Shown: positions 35,901-46,575 of the stretch, piece by piece
Numbering within the stretch: position 1 is the first letter of the stretch
Layout: every line of letters begins with the position of its first letter
Assembly: GCA_014898415.1 (NCBI GenBank)
Contig: RCTD01000014.1
Span: forward strand, 372,001-436,000
Length of the DNA stretch: 64,000 nucleotides
Source of the DNA: Stromatinia cepivora
Taxonomy: Eukaryota; Ascomycota; Leotiomycetes; Helotiales; Sclerotiniaceae
Direction of reading: 5' to 3'
Notes under the pieces: model-generated
The model's database searches: none
What the model was told of the DNA's origin: nothing
What the model saw: only the letters and a program-made list of their open reading frames with translations
Translations under genes and position numbers: made by a program

Positions 35901-38783
35901 CTGGAGCCATTCTTGAAGAGGTTGCTATGTACTTGAGACTGGGTACTAGGAAGAGAAGGTTCTCATGAATTGATCATCCGTCCCTTCATATCTATAATAC
36001 AAGGTTAAATCACCCCCTCTTCGCCAATAAAAAGGTCATCTGCACCACCAATTATCTACCTTCTATCCATCATGAATCAAGAACCTGTTGCTTCCAACCT
36101 TTCAAGTAAACACGGAGACTATCGTTCTTCATCACATGCAAAAATTCAATCCCATCTTGTCTCACCACCCCACCCCACCATCCCATTCATCACCCAGATC
36201 ATATGATAGAAAGTCATCACCCCATCACCGTGATCACCTCACCCATCACACCTTTCCTTTCTTCAAAACCCATCTACCCCAGCCCCTCATCCCATCCTCA
36301 TCCCCTCCCCGAAACCAACCGAAGCACTCCGAAGCACTGAAACATCACCTCCAAATGAAACACAAAACCCAACCCAAACCACCACAAAAGGATCGATATG
36401 CATATCGATACTGTAAGTTGCATGCACCTAATCCCGTAATAACAAGGTTATCTACCTCCTCCGCTGCAAGCTGCACAGAAGCATAAACACGACATCAATC
36501 CATGCACGACCAGTAGATCCTGTCTACATGGCATGCATACATCAACATCGCATACCTCTACCCTACATTTCCGTCTAATACAAACCTCCGTAAACTCAAT
36601 TTCTCACATCGGCATTAGATGAACGTTAAATTCACATCTTCCAAAGCGAAATCCGGGATTGTGCATCGTAAATGCGTAATGATACCATCCATACCCTGAT
36701 AGCAAGCGTCTAGACCCAACCCTAGACAAAAAGATCATGTGTACCAAATACCGAATTACCTCCCAAAACAAGCATATCTAGGTATATCTATCTATATCTT
36801 GGGCTCACACATTAACCAGAAAAGAACAAAAGTGGGAAATCTCGGAAAGTTTTTTCAAATTCGATGCAGATTAGCTTAGTCTTGCAAGCGAGACGAGATC
36901 TTTTCCTTATCGATAGCGATAGATGGAGGGGTAATTCTAATCGCATAGAGGGGTAATTGAAAAATTTCAAAAGATCCAATTGATAAGAAAATGAAGAGTG
37001 GATGGGGATTGCTGGTCATCCATCCAAAGATTCAAAGAAGTTGGGAAATAGGAATTAGGAAATAGAAGTAGAAGTAGAAATAGAAATGGAAGTGGAAGTG
37101 GAAGTGGAAGTGGAAGTGGAAGTGGAAGTGGAAGTGGAAGTGGAAGTGGAAGTGGAAGTGGAAGTGGAAGTGGAAGTGGAAGTGGAAGTGGAAGTGGAAG
37201 TGGAAGTGGAAGTGGAAGTGGAAGTGGAAGTAGATTGTTTATTCGGGCTAATAGATTTTAATTATTAATTCTTTGAAATGAGGTAGCGTAAGGTGCTAGT
37301 TTTTCATTTTGATGACTGAATGAATGATTGCTGGCATTTTTTTTTTTCATGCAGCGCGCCTTATTGTGGGGTTGAAGGGTGACGATGATGCTGATAGCAA
37401 GCTTAATCCCTTCATATCACGAAGTTGAATATCTAAACAAATTGAAGTACTTTCAATGTTATTTCATTGCTGATATTGGTTTGGAGAATCGTTGCTATGA
37501 GATAAACATTTTCAGGTAATAGTTGCTATATTTCGTATCAGCCTCATCATCACTTGTGTATATATCATGAGAAGTCCCAGCTAATATTATCTCATTGCCT
37601 CAATGAAGCCATGTATATACATCATTACTCGGTATACCTAATTCCCCAAAATATTCAATTGAACTCATAGCAGATAAAAGTCTATCTCCTCCAATTATGT
37701 CAAATCGAAAGGGCCATAAATTACGAATAAACCCCATTTCATTCACTCACTACAAACCCCGTATGATTTCTAAATCTACCCTCAAAATGTATCCAAAGAA
37801 AAGGTCTGACTACATGTGAGACTGATACCTAGAAAGATATCGTCACCGAATACCCATCTAGTTACTCATCATCTCATACATCCATTGTAGCCTAGTAGGC
37901 TACAACCACCAGAATCCGGAGAATATACTTGAAAGTCTGGGAAGCCTTAAACTAGGCACTAGCTGAGTAAGGGGATGTACTGGAACGATAATTGGAAACG
38001 AACAAGAATGCCTAGGTGAGGTATAATGCTTTGTTTGAGCTGAAGTGAAAGACAAAGAATGATGGTCGATGTCAATGGATGCGCTGAACAATTCTTTGGG
38101 TTTCTTTCATGGAAATGGATGGATAAAGAATCTATATTCTTCCTTCAAGAAGCTGTTGTTGTACTGGATTGCAATTGTATAGTGTACAATCGAGTTATTC
38201 TCTGGTGATGGCGTCGTGGAACTGGTAAGAAGTGATGCCTGATATTTCTCAAATCTCAGAAATAGTTTGAGATGAGAATCATCGCCTCCCTGGAACAAAC
38301 GTCCTCAAGAACCATCCTTCAACTCTAGAAGTTTCTTGATCCTCATCTAAAGTGAGGTTTCATCAGTGAGGTAGAAAGTTTCCACGATTCCATTGATGCT
38401 TCCATACCTCCCTATTCCTCTCGATTCGAATCGAGATTGCCCGCGAGATTGTATTCTAGATAATAATCATGCTGTTCCATAAGTTCATACAAATTGCAAC
38501 TACAAAGAGAAGCAGAACACGCGTTCCATACTAGAAAAGAAATGAACAGCTCACTTCCATCAAAATGTCAAAATCCTTAAAACAATCCCCCAACAATGTT
38601 CTCTTAAAAGTATATCTCTCCCCTCCTCACCCCATCTCTTCTTCTCCTTCTCATCAACACACATCACCATTGCAACACCATCACCATCACCATCACCACA
38701 CCACACCACACCACACCCACATTCCCACCCACCAAATCCCACTTCCCAAAACCCCTCACAACAAACCCCCCTAAACCCCCAAA
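32995..38783. other. Large repeat-rich intergenic region
   Basis: Nothing in these 5.8 kb matches a family I know. The first part is the promoter/leader of the SWIRM gene. Later come ATTACA/ATTTACA repeats (34945-34985), the GGAAGT array (37086-37231) and CACCATCAC repeats near 38678-38700. A 73-codon minus frame (35689-35910) begins ATGGCTCC after a CT-rich stretch and ends just past a GTATGTAAGT donor-like site, so it could be a first exon. I could not extend it and list it only as a possibility. Confidence 0.45.
37086..37231. repeat. GGAAGT hexamer tandem array
   Basis: About 24 near-perfect copies of GGAAGT stand in a row, flanked by the related GAAGTAGAAATAGAAAT. On the plus strand one frame reads Val-Glu repeats, starting at an ATG and ending soon after the array. 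Without a conserved flank this is a microsatellite, not a gene. Confidence 0.95.
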
Positions 38784-38927
38784 ATGTGCAAATCCACCAA
38801 AACCATCCCCGTCTGCACACACTACTCTTTCTGGGCACAAAGATGTCGTCCCGACATTCAACCAACCCAATGTCCACACTACCATCAAGAAACCATTCGG
38901 TCCGATAAGGTATGTGGTGGGTGTTAA
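38784..38927 (+). CDS. Candidate 47-residue Cys/His-rich small protein
   Basis: An ATG at 38784 opens a 47-codon frame ending in TAA. It has Cys at positions 2, 11, 21, 30, 44 and 47 and His at 13, 32 and 34, arranged C..CxH..C..CxHxH..CxxC. Many fungal genomes carry short uncharacterised proteins beginning MC and ending in a CxxC with a similar spacing, and they look like small zinc-binding folds. The regular spacing in otherwise low-complexity DNA is the main support. A GTATGT donor-like sequence overlaps the end (AAG-GTATGT), so the real product may be spliced and longer. Function is unknown. Confidence 0.45.
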   Translation: MCKSTKTIPVCTHYSFWAQRCRPDIQPTQCPHYHQETIRSDKVCGGC

Positions 38928-39837
38928 GGAGAATGCGGCGGGGGGGAAAGATATTTTTGAGAAGATTTATCGGTGTGGGTTGTAGTGGGGGATAGAGAAG
39001 GAGAGGGAAAGGAAGGAGAATGGAGAGGATGAAAAGGATGGGATAGGAGAGGAGAAGCGGTGCTGGACGCTGCGGATACGAGACGCTTAGAGATGGATGG
39101 AGATGGAGATGGATCTAGCTAGCTAGTTGGGTAGGTTTACTCACATTTGCATTCGTCTGTGTTGTGTAATTTGAAAATCATTTTTTCTTTTCTTAAACTT
39201 TAGAATTTTTTGTATGCTTGTTTTTGTGACTTGATTATGTGATTTTGCTTGATTTAAGTATTAATATATGTATAAACCTTTAGAAATACTATACGACATG
39301 ACTTAATTCCTACCCTCCCTCGGTATTCGACTTTGACCCATTGTACCTTAACCCAGATTTAGCTGCTCTCCTGTAGATATTCCAATTCCTTCTTATTTGG
39401 AGAATCAAGGTCCAATATGAGTGAAGATAAGAGTAGATAGATATCCTCAGTAGATAATTAATCACTGTAAGTCTTGGTATTAGTATTGGTTTCTAGTGAG
39501 TGTTCTCAACAACCTCCAAGTGAGCAGAGATGGCACGCGGGAATTCTGACTTCTGCTAAGAGGGATCTTGATGCATGTTGATAAGTTGCAGTTGCCGGGA
39601 TACCTTGATTAGTATAATGTAAAGCTTACTGGAAGGAAAGGATTTGATTGCAAAGTATCAAAGTCGTTTCGAGTTCGGATTAAATTCATGTTTAGATTCA
39701 TATTTAGGCATCCCTCTATTAGAGTTCTTCTATATCCTATCCATTATCCCAAGACAACCATTCATTAGAACCATTTATTAGAATCATTCATTAGAATCAT
39801 TCATTAGATATTATCATACCACATTAAAGCCCACCAA
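38928..39837. other. Intergenic region
   Basis: No coding frame or RNA gene is supportable. A purine-rich stretch (38935-39060) is followed by A+T-rich sequence. Just before the transporter's stop codon, ATTAGAATCATTC is repeated in tandem (about 39765-39808). Confidence 0.5.
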
Positions 39838-41395
39838 TCAAGCCATTCCCTCCCCAGAATTAACAAGACCCTCCCTTCTCGCCTCATTAATAGCCTTCAA
39901 CTTCGCGGTTCCTACACCTGCAACACCGCCCTGTTGATCTTTGCCCAACCACGGTTTGACTGCATCTCCCAACATACTTCCAGATAGGAAATATACAAAC
40001 AATCCTAAGATGATCAAAACAAATGCAATCGGATACAAGTAATAAATAGTGTATCCGAAAACGTTAATGCCGATAACAACACCCCAGAAATTAGCCGTGA
40101 GAAGCGAGATATCAAAGAATGCCGCAGAGGCCATTCGCAAAATGATAGGGGCGAGTGTATAGAACAGCGTAAGAGCGAGTGTATATCCAACGATATAGCC
40201 TCCGACTTGGCCGTCCCAGACGGCGGTTTCAAATGAATGGCGATCGAATATGGAGGCTGTGATACCATTGATGATGATGCCAAAAAGACCAAGCATGCCT
40301 AGGACTTCGTACATGGGACGTTTAGAAACGAACCATTCTTCAAAAACGTTTGAGAGACCATATAGGGTAGCGCCAGCCAATGCAAAAAGGTCACCTTTCA
40401 ACATGGTGGGCGGACTGCCTCCATTGGAACCAGTGATGTGATCGGATGCGAGGAGGATACCCATTCCACCACAACAGACCAGAATGGAAATGACCTGAAG
40501 CCACTTGTATCGAACACCGAGGAAACAGAACGAGATGACTACAACGCAGATGATGGACCAAAAGTTGATTAGTTGGGCGCTTAAGACATTAGCTGTAGAA
40601 TGTTAGTAATTGCAATAGAAAAAAGGTATCGAAACCTCTGTTGAAGAACTCAAGAATACGTACTCCATCGATAGGCCAAGACAGTGAAATAATTTCCCTC
40701 GACATCCATGAAAGATAAGATGACGTATTTCCAGCCATCTACCCAGAGAAGCTTCAAGTAATCTCTCCATCCATACTTGTAAATAGTATACGTCGTGTAG
40801 ATAGCGCACAAAAGGATATAATTGAAAAGAGTTTGAAAAGCTGGAATTGAAGTTCCCTTATTCGCAAGGAGTGTAGTGAACGTATTGGTAGCCGTAATAC
40901 ATAGGGAAAGAATTTGTCTGTAAACCTCATACGTTAGATTCGATAATTGTGAAGACATGATTAATGCAATCGAAATTGCTTAAAACAAGAAGAGACAAAA
41001 GAAGTCCTGTTCAGGGCAATGGTGTTAGTTGTCTCATGGCTTGGTCTCCCAAGTTCTGAAGTAGCAAATACTTTATAAGTTGCAAAACATCATGTAGACT
41101 TCCCGTCATCTCAACAGCGAAAATAAACATACCCAAGAATCAAGACGATCCAGAAGTCCCGTGTAAGCAAATACGCCCACCATGCTTTCTTTTTGGACTC
41201 CAAATTTTCAATGGCATGTTCCAATATTTCTCCATTAATCTGACCTCCCGTGGCTCTATCGCCAGCCATCTCAAAGCTACCACTGCCCTCTGCAGCTGTG
41301 CCATCACTCGATTTTGTATGTTTATCTCCTCCTAAAGAATTGATATTGGTCTCTACCCCGGTAGCTTTCGCACCGTCATCCATTTTGGAACTCAT
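39838..41395 (-). CDS. SLC35F/DUF914-type solute transporter
   Basis: Proposed exons on the minus strand are 41395-41133, 40917-40664 and 40592-39838, giving 423 residues. Junctions restore LILG-QILSLCITATNTF and VLAYRW-T-NVLSAQ. The protein has about ten hydrophobic segments and the blocks GTSIPAFQTLFNYILL, MGILLASDHITG, GDLFALAGATLYGLSNVFEE and MASAAFFDISLLTANFWGVV typical of SLC35F1/F2 (DUF914). The acidic cytosolic N terminus is Ser/Gly-rich. Members belong to the drug/metabolite transporter superfamily; the substrate cannot be inferred. The frame is open for about 70 codons upstream of 41395 without an ATG, so an upstream coding exon is possible. Intron 1 (215 nt) contains an in-frame ATG that could start a shorter isoform. 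Confidence 0.85.
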
Positions 41396-42263
41396 ATTAT
41401 CTCTCCCAACTCTTCCTGCGCCGAATTTTGATTGATCCTGATCTTCGTATTGATATACAGAATTGATGTCCGAGTTCGAGTCTGAATAAAAGGTGTCTTC
41501 TAAGAGTCCGATTCTCGATTCCGAATCCACGATTAGTGCTGAAAATTCTTTTTCGGTAGTCCAACGAAAGGTACTTTTGGTAGTAATGACGTTAATCGAA
41601 TGACGGACCGGGTACTAGGCGACGGATGGTCGCAAATCGATCTCGAGAATCCAAATAAATCAATCAATAAGTCTTTCTACACCTCTTCCCACCGTTGTAA
41701 ATTGTGAGCGCAAAGACTTCAAGTCGCTCACTATAAAAATTAAGTTATCTGATTCATTAATCGGTATAGTAGGCGGGAAAAGATTCAGTGAAGAGCAGAA
41801 GAAGGAAAAGAAAAATCTACGATGGAATTTTATTAGATGCATTTAACTCTTTTGGATAACGCCTCCAGTTATTGAATTGTGGGGCGCAGTGGATCCATTT
41901 TGACCATGAAAAGATAATTAGTTTATGATTGGACCAATATAGGATATCCCTCCGAAGCGAAGAGCGGGACGATGTGAGCCTAGACTGGGGTCGGAGAATC
42001 CCGATGAGGAAAAAGAAAAGTTTTCTGAATAGTAAATTGGATCGGTGGATTAAACAGGTTCGTGAAGATATTGAAGAGTGGCAGGAAAAGTGCGGACTGC
42101 GGAAAAATGTCTGACATGGGAATTGAGTAGTACGTGGGATTTCTGGTATGCGAAAATACAATATGCACGCCACTTTTTCACAGCTCCATAAACGCCATCA
42201 AGCCATGCTTCCTCTCATTCGTGATATACAATTTGGGTTGTAAAGATATGTGCATTATCTCCC
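41396..42263. promoter_or_regulatory. Upstream region of the transporter gene / 3' flank of cysA
   Basis: Both neighbours are on the minus strand, so this holds the promoter and leader of the transporter and the 3' UTR of the acyltransferase gene. About 70 open codons adjoin the transporter start without ATG. No independent gene is visible. Confidence 0.5.
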
Positions 42264-43838
42264 TCATCCCAAGAACTCCTTCAATGGTCCGCCGACATGC
42301 TCTACATCCAATAGGAATGTATCATGTCCAAATTGGCTGACATCTTCCCCGAGTTCGACATGACTTACTTTGGTATTTCCTGCTTTTCTTAGCGTCTCAG
42401 CAACCTCTCTTTGCTGCCATGCCGGGAACAGGATATCGCTAGAAACGCCCATAACTAGAGTAGGATGATCTTTCATAGCTTTCATTCCGGAAACCAAGTC
42501 TGCAGGAGGGCCTGGAGACGGCTCAATGGGTGCATTGATATCCGTTGACCCGTTTTCTTCTGGTTGTTCCTTGTATGGGCTATCGGGAAGAGTAAGGCTG
42601 CATGCTGCATCCCCAAGGGAAGATGCAGCTTCAGACCCAGTTTTTATACGTGCTAAATGGTCTGCCCTCCTTGATGAAGTCGCAAGTTGATTTTTCGCAC
42701 CAAGGTCAAAGAGATCCATAGCCTTGCTAACATACAGAAGACTATTTGGATCATACTCTAAACAAAACTTTTCGCCGGCGTGATCGAGATATGTCTCGAT
42801 AAGAAAGTCTGGACATAAGGCAGGTTGCTTGCTTGGATCAGCTCTTCGTCGACCAAATCTTAACTCCCATTCAGGCCCCGAACGGTATGTTATGGTTGCA
42901 ATCTCACGCGCAAGTTTCATGCCTGCATGAGGAGGAATATGATCATAGTAAAATCCACGATTCCAATTCTTATCCATCATCAACACTTGCCGCTGAGTAT
43001 GGCGCATTGCAATGCTATACGGATGGCTCCTCGCACATCCTGATATACTGGCCACTCGACCAACTCGCTCAGGAAACAGAACCGCGGCAGCCAAAGATTG
43101 CATACCACCCATACTAGATCCAACACTCGCATATAGTTTTGTAACTCCGAGTCCGTCAAGTAATCTAAACTGTGCCCGCACCATGTCTTCCATGGTAAGA
43201 ATTGGAAATCTCGTCGCATATCGTTTTCTATCGGCAGGGTCGATTGTCGAGGGTCCCGTTGAACCATAACATCCCCCAATAACATTCGTGCATATAATAT
43301 GGTATTTGTTCGTATCGAGGCTTTTATCTGGACCTATAAACTTTTCCCACCACCCTGGCTTAGGATTCGCTTGTGTTGAATGTGCATGTGAAGATGCAGA
43401 CAATCCAGTGTGCAGTAAAATGACGTTCGACTTGTCTGCGTTCATTTCACCCCATGATTCATAAGCAATGTTGAATTCTCGCAGTACTCCACCCCAATCA
43501 AGTAATAAAGGTTCATCGCAGTGGTATTTGAGAGTTACTCCGCTAGTATAAGATGGCTCTGGACCACTTGAAAGGGAACGAGCTTCCAAGGTCGCTGACT
43601 TGGTTTCGAGGGCATCTAGACAAGGGAATACCATTGCCGGGTTAGAAGCCTTTGCCAATGACGCCGCGGAAGCATTGTGTGAGCCAGATCCATGATATGA
43701 TCTCGAGAAGTTTTGAGAAGACTTGTGGAGAGGAGTGGTAGTTTTGAAGGATGATTGTCTTGACCAAGATCTTGGTACAGCTTTCGTATATCTCGCATTT
43801 GTTCTTGCAGCTGCGGCAAGACTTCTGGAGGCGTTCAT
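42264..43838 (-). CDS. cysA: CysA-type serine (or homoserine) O-acyltransferase, mitochondrial
   Basis: The product is 524 residues from one exon. The first about 50 residues are rich in Arg, Ser and Ala with almost no acids, as in a mitochondrial presequence. The body is a MetX-family alpha/beta hydrolase: [13 protein letters not shown] (oxyanion region), GSSMGG with the likely nucleophile Ser242, SSDILFP with Asp468 and GHDTF with His505. The family includes fungal homoserine O-acetyltransferase (Met2) and the paralogous serine acyltransferase (A. nidulans CysA, S. pombe Cys2). The mitochondrial N terminus, the [20 protein letters not shown] block and an insert near 400-450 favour the CysA group, which makes O-acetylserine (or possibly O-succinylserine) for cysteine synthesis. 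Substrate choice is inferred. Confidence 0.85.
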   Translation of the reverse strand: MNASRSLAAAARTNARYTKAVPRSWSRQSSFKTTTPLHKSSQNFSRSYHGSGSHNASAASLAKASNPAMVFPCLDALETKSATLEARSLSSGPEPSYTSGVTLKYHCDEPLLLDWGGVLREFNIAYESWGEMNADKSNVILLHTGLSASSHAHSTQANPKPGWWEKFIGPDKSLDTNKYHIICTNVIGGCYGSTGPSTIDPADRKRYATRFPILTMEDMVRAQFRLLDGLGVTKLYASVGSSMGGMQSLAAAVLFPERVGRVASISGCARSHPYSIAMRHTQRQVLMMDKNWNRGFYYDHIPPHAGMKLAREIATITYRSGPEWELRFGRRRADPSKQPALCPDFLIETYLDHAGEKFCLEYDPNSLLYVSKAMDLFDLGAKNQLATSSRRADHLARIKTGSEAASSLGDAACSLTLPDSPYKEQPEENGSTDINAPIEPSPGPPADLVSGMKAMKDHPTLVMGVSSDILFPAWQQREVAETLRKAGNTKVSHVELGEDVSQFGHDTFLLDVEHVGGPLKEFLG

Positions 43839-44679
43839 CTTCGATGGTTTGTAGATAAAAAGGAAATCATTCTACAAATACAAATGAAGTCTGAGAAATC
43901 AACTTACGCTCTGCAATTAATCTTTATTTTGTTTTGTCAGCGAATTCGGTCACCACAAACGCCGACTACCGGCTACACTTCAGCTTCCAGCTAGATCCAA
44001 CATTTCTTTCAGCCAATTGCGTGCTAGAACGTGACTTTTAATACCGTATCATGTTTGCACACAACTCAGCCTCTTCTTGTGATTGGATCCTTGAACTAAT
44101 TACTCCATCACAGAAGCTAATAGTCTGGTCGGATGTCCCCGCGGGTTTTGATGTGAGGTGTTATCAGGATCCAAAATTGTTAGTAATGAATTTTCAAATT
44201 ATTCCCTAGTATACCAGCGGGACATGGCTTTCCCCGCTCAATGTTATTTTCAGCCTTGCACAACGTGAGGAGGACCTTTGGCAACAGTGAAATGAATACC
44301 TACATCTACGATATGATTTGGGAGAGATATGCCCACTACTGAAAAAGCGAAAAAGATTATTTAAGTTTTTTTTGCCAATCGAGAGATTCGACATCATATA
44401 CCGGGACCTTGCCCAACCTTTAGGAGTCTATGTGTCACTCATGATCACATGAAAAAAGCCCCCCTCAGTTGTTAAAGGACCTTATAGAAGATGTAATTGG
44501 TCAAATTAAGGTTTTCCCCCACGAAATTTAGTCTCCATTAGAAAGAGCTTATCCTTTCTGGGCGCATGAATGCTTCTTCGCTTCTTCACTTAGTGGATGC
44601 ACATCTAATACGTCATGGAAGGCAAGGCAACACCCATACAACCTAAATATCCGACTTTCCTACAAAAGATCAAAGAATC
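43839..44679. promoter_or_regulatory. Divergent intergenic region between cysA and the 44680 gene
   Basis: These 841 bases separate two divergent starts. An ATG at 44615 opens a 66-codon frame that overlaps the 44680 start in another phase, so it would act as an overlapping upstream frame if it lies in the transcript. I could not identify a CACGTG-type sulfur-regulatory site by eye. Confidence 0.45.
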
Positions 44680-45894
44680 ATGCTACAATTTGGAAAATAC
44701 TTCTACAATACCATTTCCAACATCATGTCACCAACCTACGAAAACAAAGAACCAGAGTCCCCGCTCCCTCTCAGCATGCAACGTTTCGATGCCGATAGAT
44801 ATCAGCCATCTATAGAAGATGTGCTCGATGTTAAGAACATCCTCTTCAATGCACCTAAAGAATCACGACTACCTTTAGAAATTATCGAATCCATAATTGA
44901 TTTCGCCGAATATTGGCCTCATGCAACCACATCAGGTTTTGCCATTCCCGGTCCTCAAGATAACAGACTCCTCGTTAATCCTCGACGAGAAATCACCGTT
45001 AAATCTGGTGGTCAATCAGAGAATCAATTTCTTTTACGCTCTCTCCCCATCGGCTATCTTCCGTCTCAAAGAAACAAGCATGATCTACCTTTCCAAAAAC
45101 GTTTAAAAGACGAGACAAAATTCACCAAAGTAGAACCCAAGCCTTGGCCAACAGATCGAGAAATCCCACAAGATGCCACGGAGGAAGTCATAAAGCAATG
45201 GACAGAGGTGTCACTTCGTCGAGGCCAGTTTCCCTGCAGGAAAATTGTGTTTCGGATTAGGAGTCGTGATCAAGGATGGGGAGGTACACATGCAGATAAG
45301 GGAACTTACAGAGGATCATATACATGGTTTGACGTCGGTTTGGAGCGAACATATGCTACGAAAGAAGGTATTTCAACACATCCCATCAAGATCGGCACCG
45401 ACCATAAACCTAGTTATAAAGATCTAACAATGATTGATCCAACAGAACACTGTCTTCAAGACCCACACTTCCGACCCTGCGACTACACACAAGAATCGTC
45501 GAATGATATAGTATGCGGTGTACAGACGATAACCCCAGAAGTCCAACCCAACCCAGATTTTGTTCCCGAGAATGACAGAGATCCCAATGCAACGTATCCA
45601 GATATGTTCAAGCACACACTCAACCCCGACACCAAAGTCCTCCAGAAAAACAAAACCGCCACAAGAATACCAGAAAATCACGTAATCACATGGAGATTCG
45701 ATGATAATATCCATCCAGAAAGTCCCGAAGCCGATAAGTTAGGAGAACAAGGTAGAGGACGGGAAACCGGAAACGGCGACTTCGTTCGTAATCTGCAGAT
45801 TGGCGACGTGGTGACACTTTGGGCAAAAGCAAGGTATCCAGGATGGGCAAACACCATCGAGGATGTGAGTATGGAGGTTTATTATGCAATCTAA
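44680..45894 (+). CDS. Uncharacterised fungal protein (DQGWGG-type)
   Basis: The product is 404 residues from one exon. I do not know a named function. Near residue 65 an F-box-like helix reads LPLEIIESIIDFAEYWPHAT. A central part contains IRSRDQGWGG followed by YRGSYTWFDVGLE. The C terminus is beta-rich (WRFDDNIHPESPEADKLGEQ, then NLQIGDVVTLWAKARYPGW). I have seen this combination in uncharacterised ascomycete proteins; it suggests a fungal-specific family with an N-terminal F-box-like motif and a C-terminal beta-sandwich. Translation may start at 44680 or at the second ATG (44725, MSPTYENK), which fits family N termini about as well. There is no signal peptide or membrane segment. Confidence 0.75.
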   Translation: MLQFGKYFYNTISNIMSPTYENKEPESPLPLSMQRFDADRYQPSIEDVLDVKNILFNAPKESRLPLEIIESIIDFAEYWPHATTSGFAIPGPQDNRLLVNPRREITVKSGGQSENQFLLRSLPIGYLPSQRNKHDLPFQKRLKDETKFTKVEPKPWPTDREIPQDATEEVIKQWTEVSLRRGQFPCRKIVFRIRSRDQGWGGTHADKGTYRGSYTWFDVGLERTYATKEGISTHPIKIGTDHKPSYKDLTMIDPTEHCLQDPHFRPCDYTQESSNDIVCGVQTITPEVQPNPDFVPENDRDPNATYPDMFKHTLNPDTKVLQKNKTATRIPENHVITWRFDDNIHPESPEADKLGEQGRGRETGNGDFVRNLQIGDVVTLWAKARYPGWANTIEDVSMEVYYAI

Positions 45895-46575
45895 GCCTAT
45901 ATGAATTGTTGTTGAGGACTGTATCGAGCGCACCGTTTTGAGACTTCTGGAGCAGCTGGATTACTTGCTTATTATGAGAAAATGAGGCGTTCGGGTCAAA
46001 CTTTTGGAAATATTTGGATCACGGGAAATTAAATTGAAGAAATCGTATTGTTAGTTGTAATATAGATTTAATAAAAATACCATTGAAATTAATACATTTG
46101 GGATGATATTCGGAAATATACTAGGTAGGTAGGAATACCAATGAAGCCGAGACATTTGAAAGTTTTTTATTTTATCTAATATTCTACTCGACAAATGCCC
46201 AAAAGTTGCTATCGATAGATATTTGTATAATACATACGACGAAGGGGGTTTTGACTTAGTGATACCTTGATACCATAATACCAAGCACGTACATAAATAA
46301 GCCTACATATTCTGGAAACCATCAAGCCAGACTTCAACGTTCAACTCCATTTTTTATATCTTGACTGTTCCCAATTCGTCTCGGAAGATACATCATCCAC
46401 CTTTCTGAATTCTCTTCCTGAACATCAACTTGTATCCGAACAATGACACATCTTGTATCTAGCTCAAACACCGCCAAAACATATACATAACAGTTTACAA
46501 CGAAATTTCATTTATGAATGCCTATACACTTTTATTTTTATCATACAAATGATCCCTGAGCCCCAATTGACTCCA
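45895..46575. other. Convergent intergenic region (3' UTRs)
   Basis: It lies between the stop codons of the 44680 gene (+) and WBP1 (-). It is A+T-rich with no supportable gene and is presumably two 3' UTRs. Confidence 0.5.

Noticed and set aside
35689..35910. 73-codon minus frame starting ATGGCTCC as a first exon
   Set aside because: Start context and a GTATGTAAGT donor-like site are suggestive, but no downstream exon or known family could be joined.
37086..37268. Val-Glu repeat open frame as a gene
   Set aside because: It is only the translation of the GGAAGT microsatellite, with no conserved flank.
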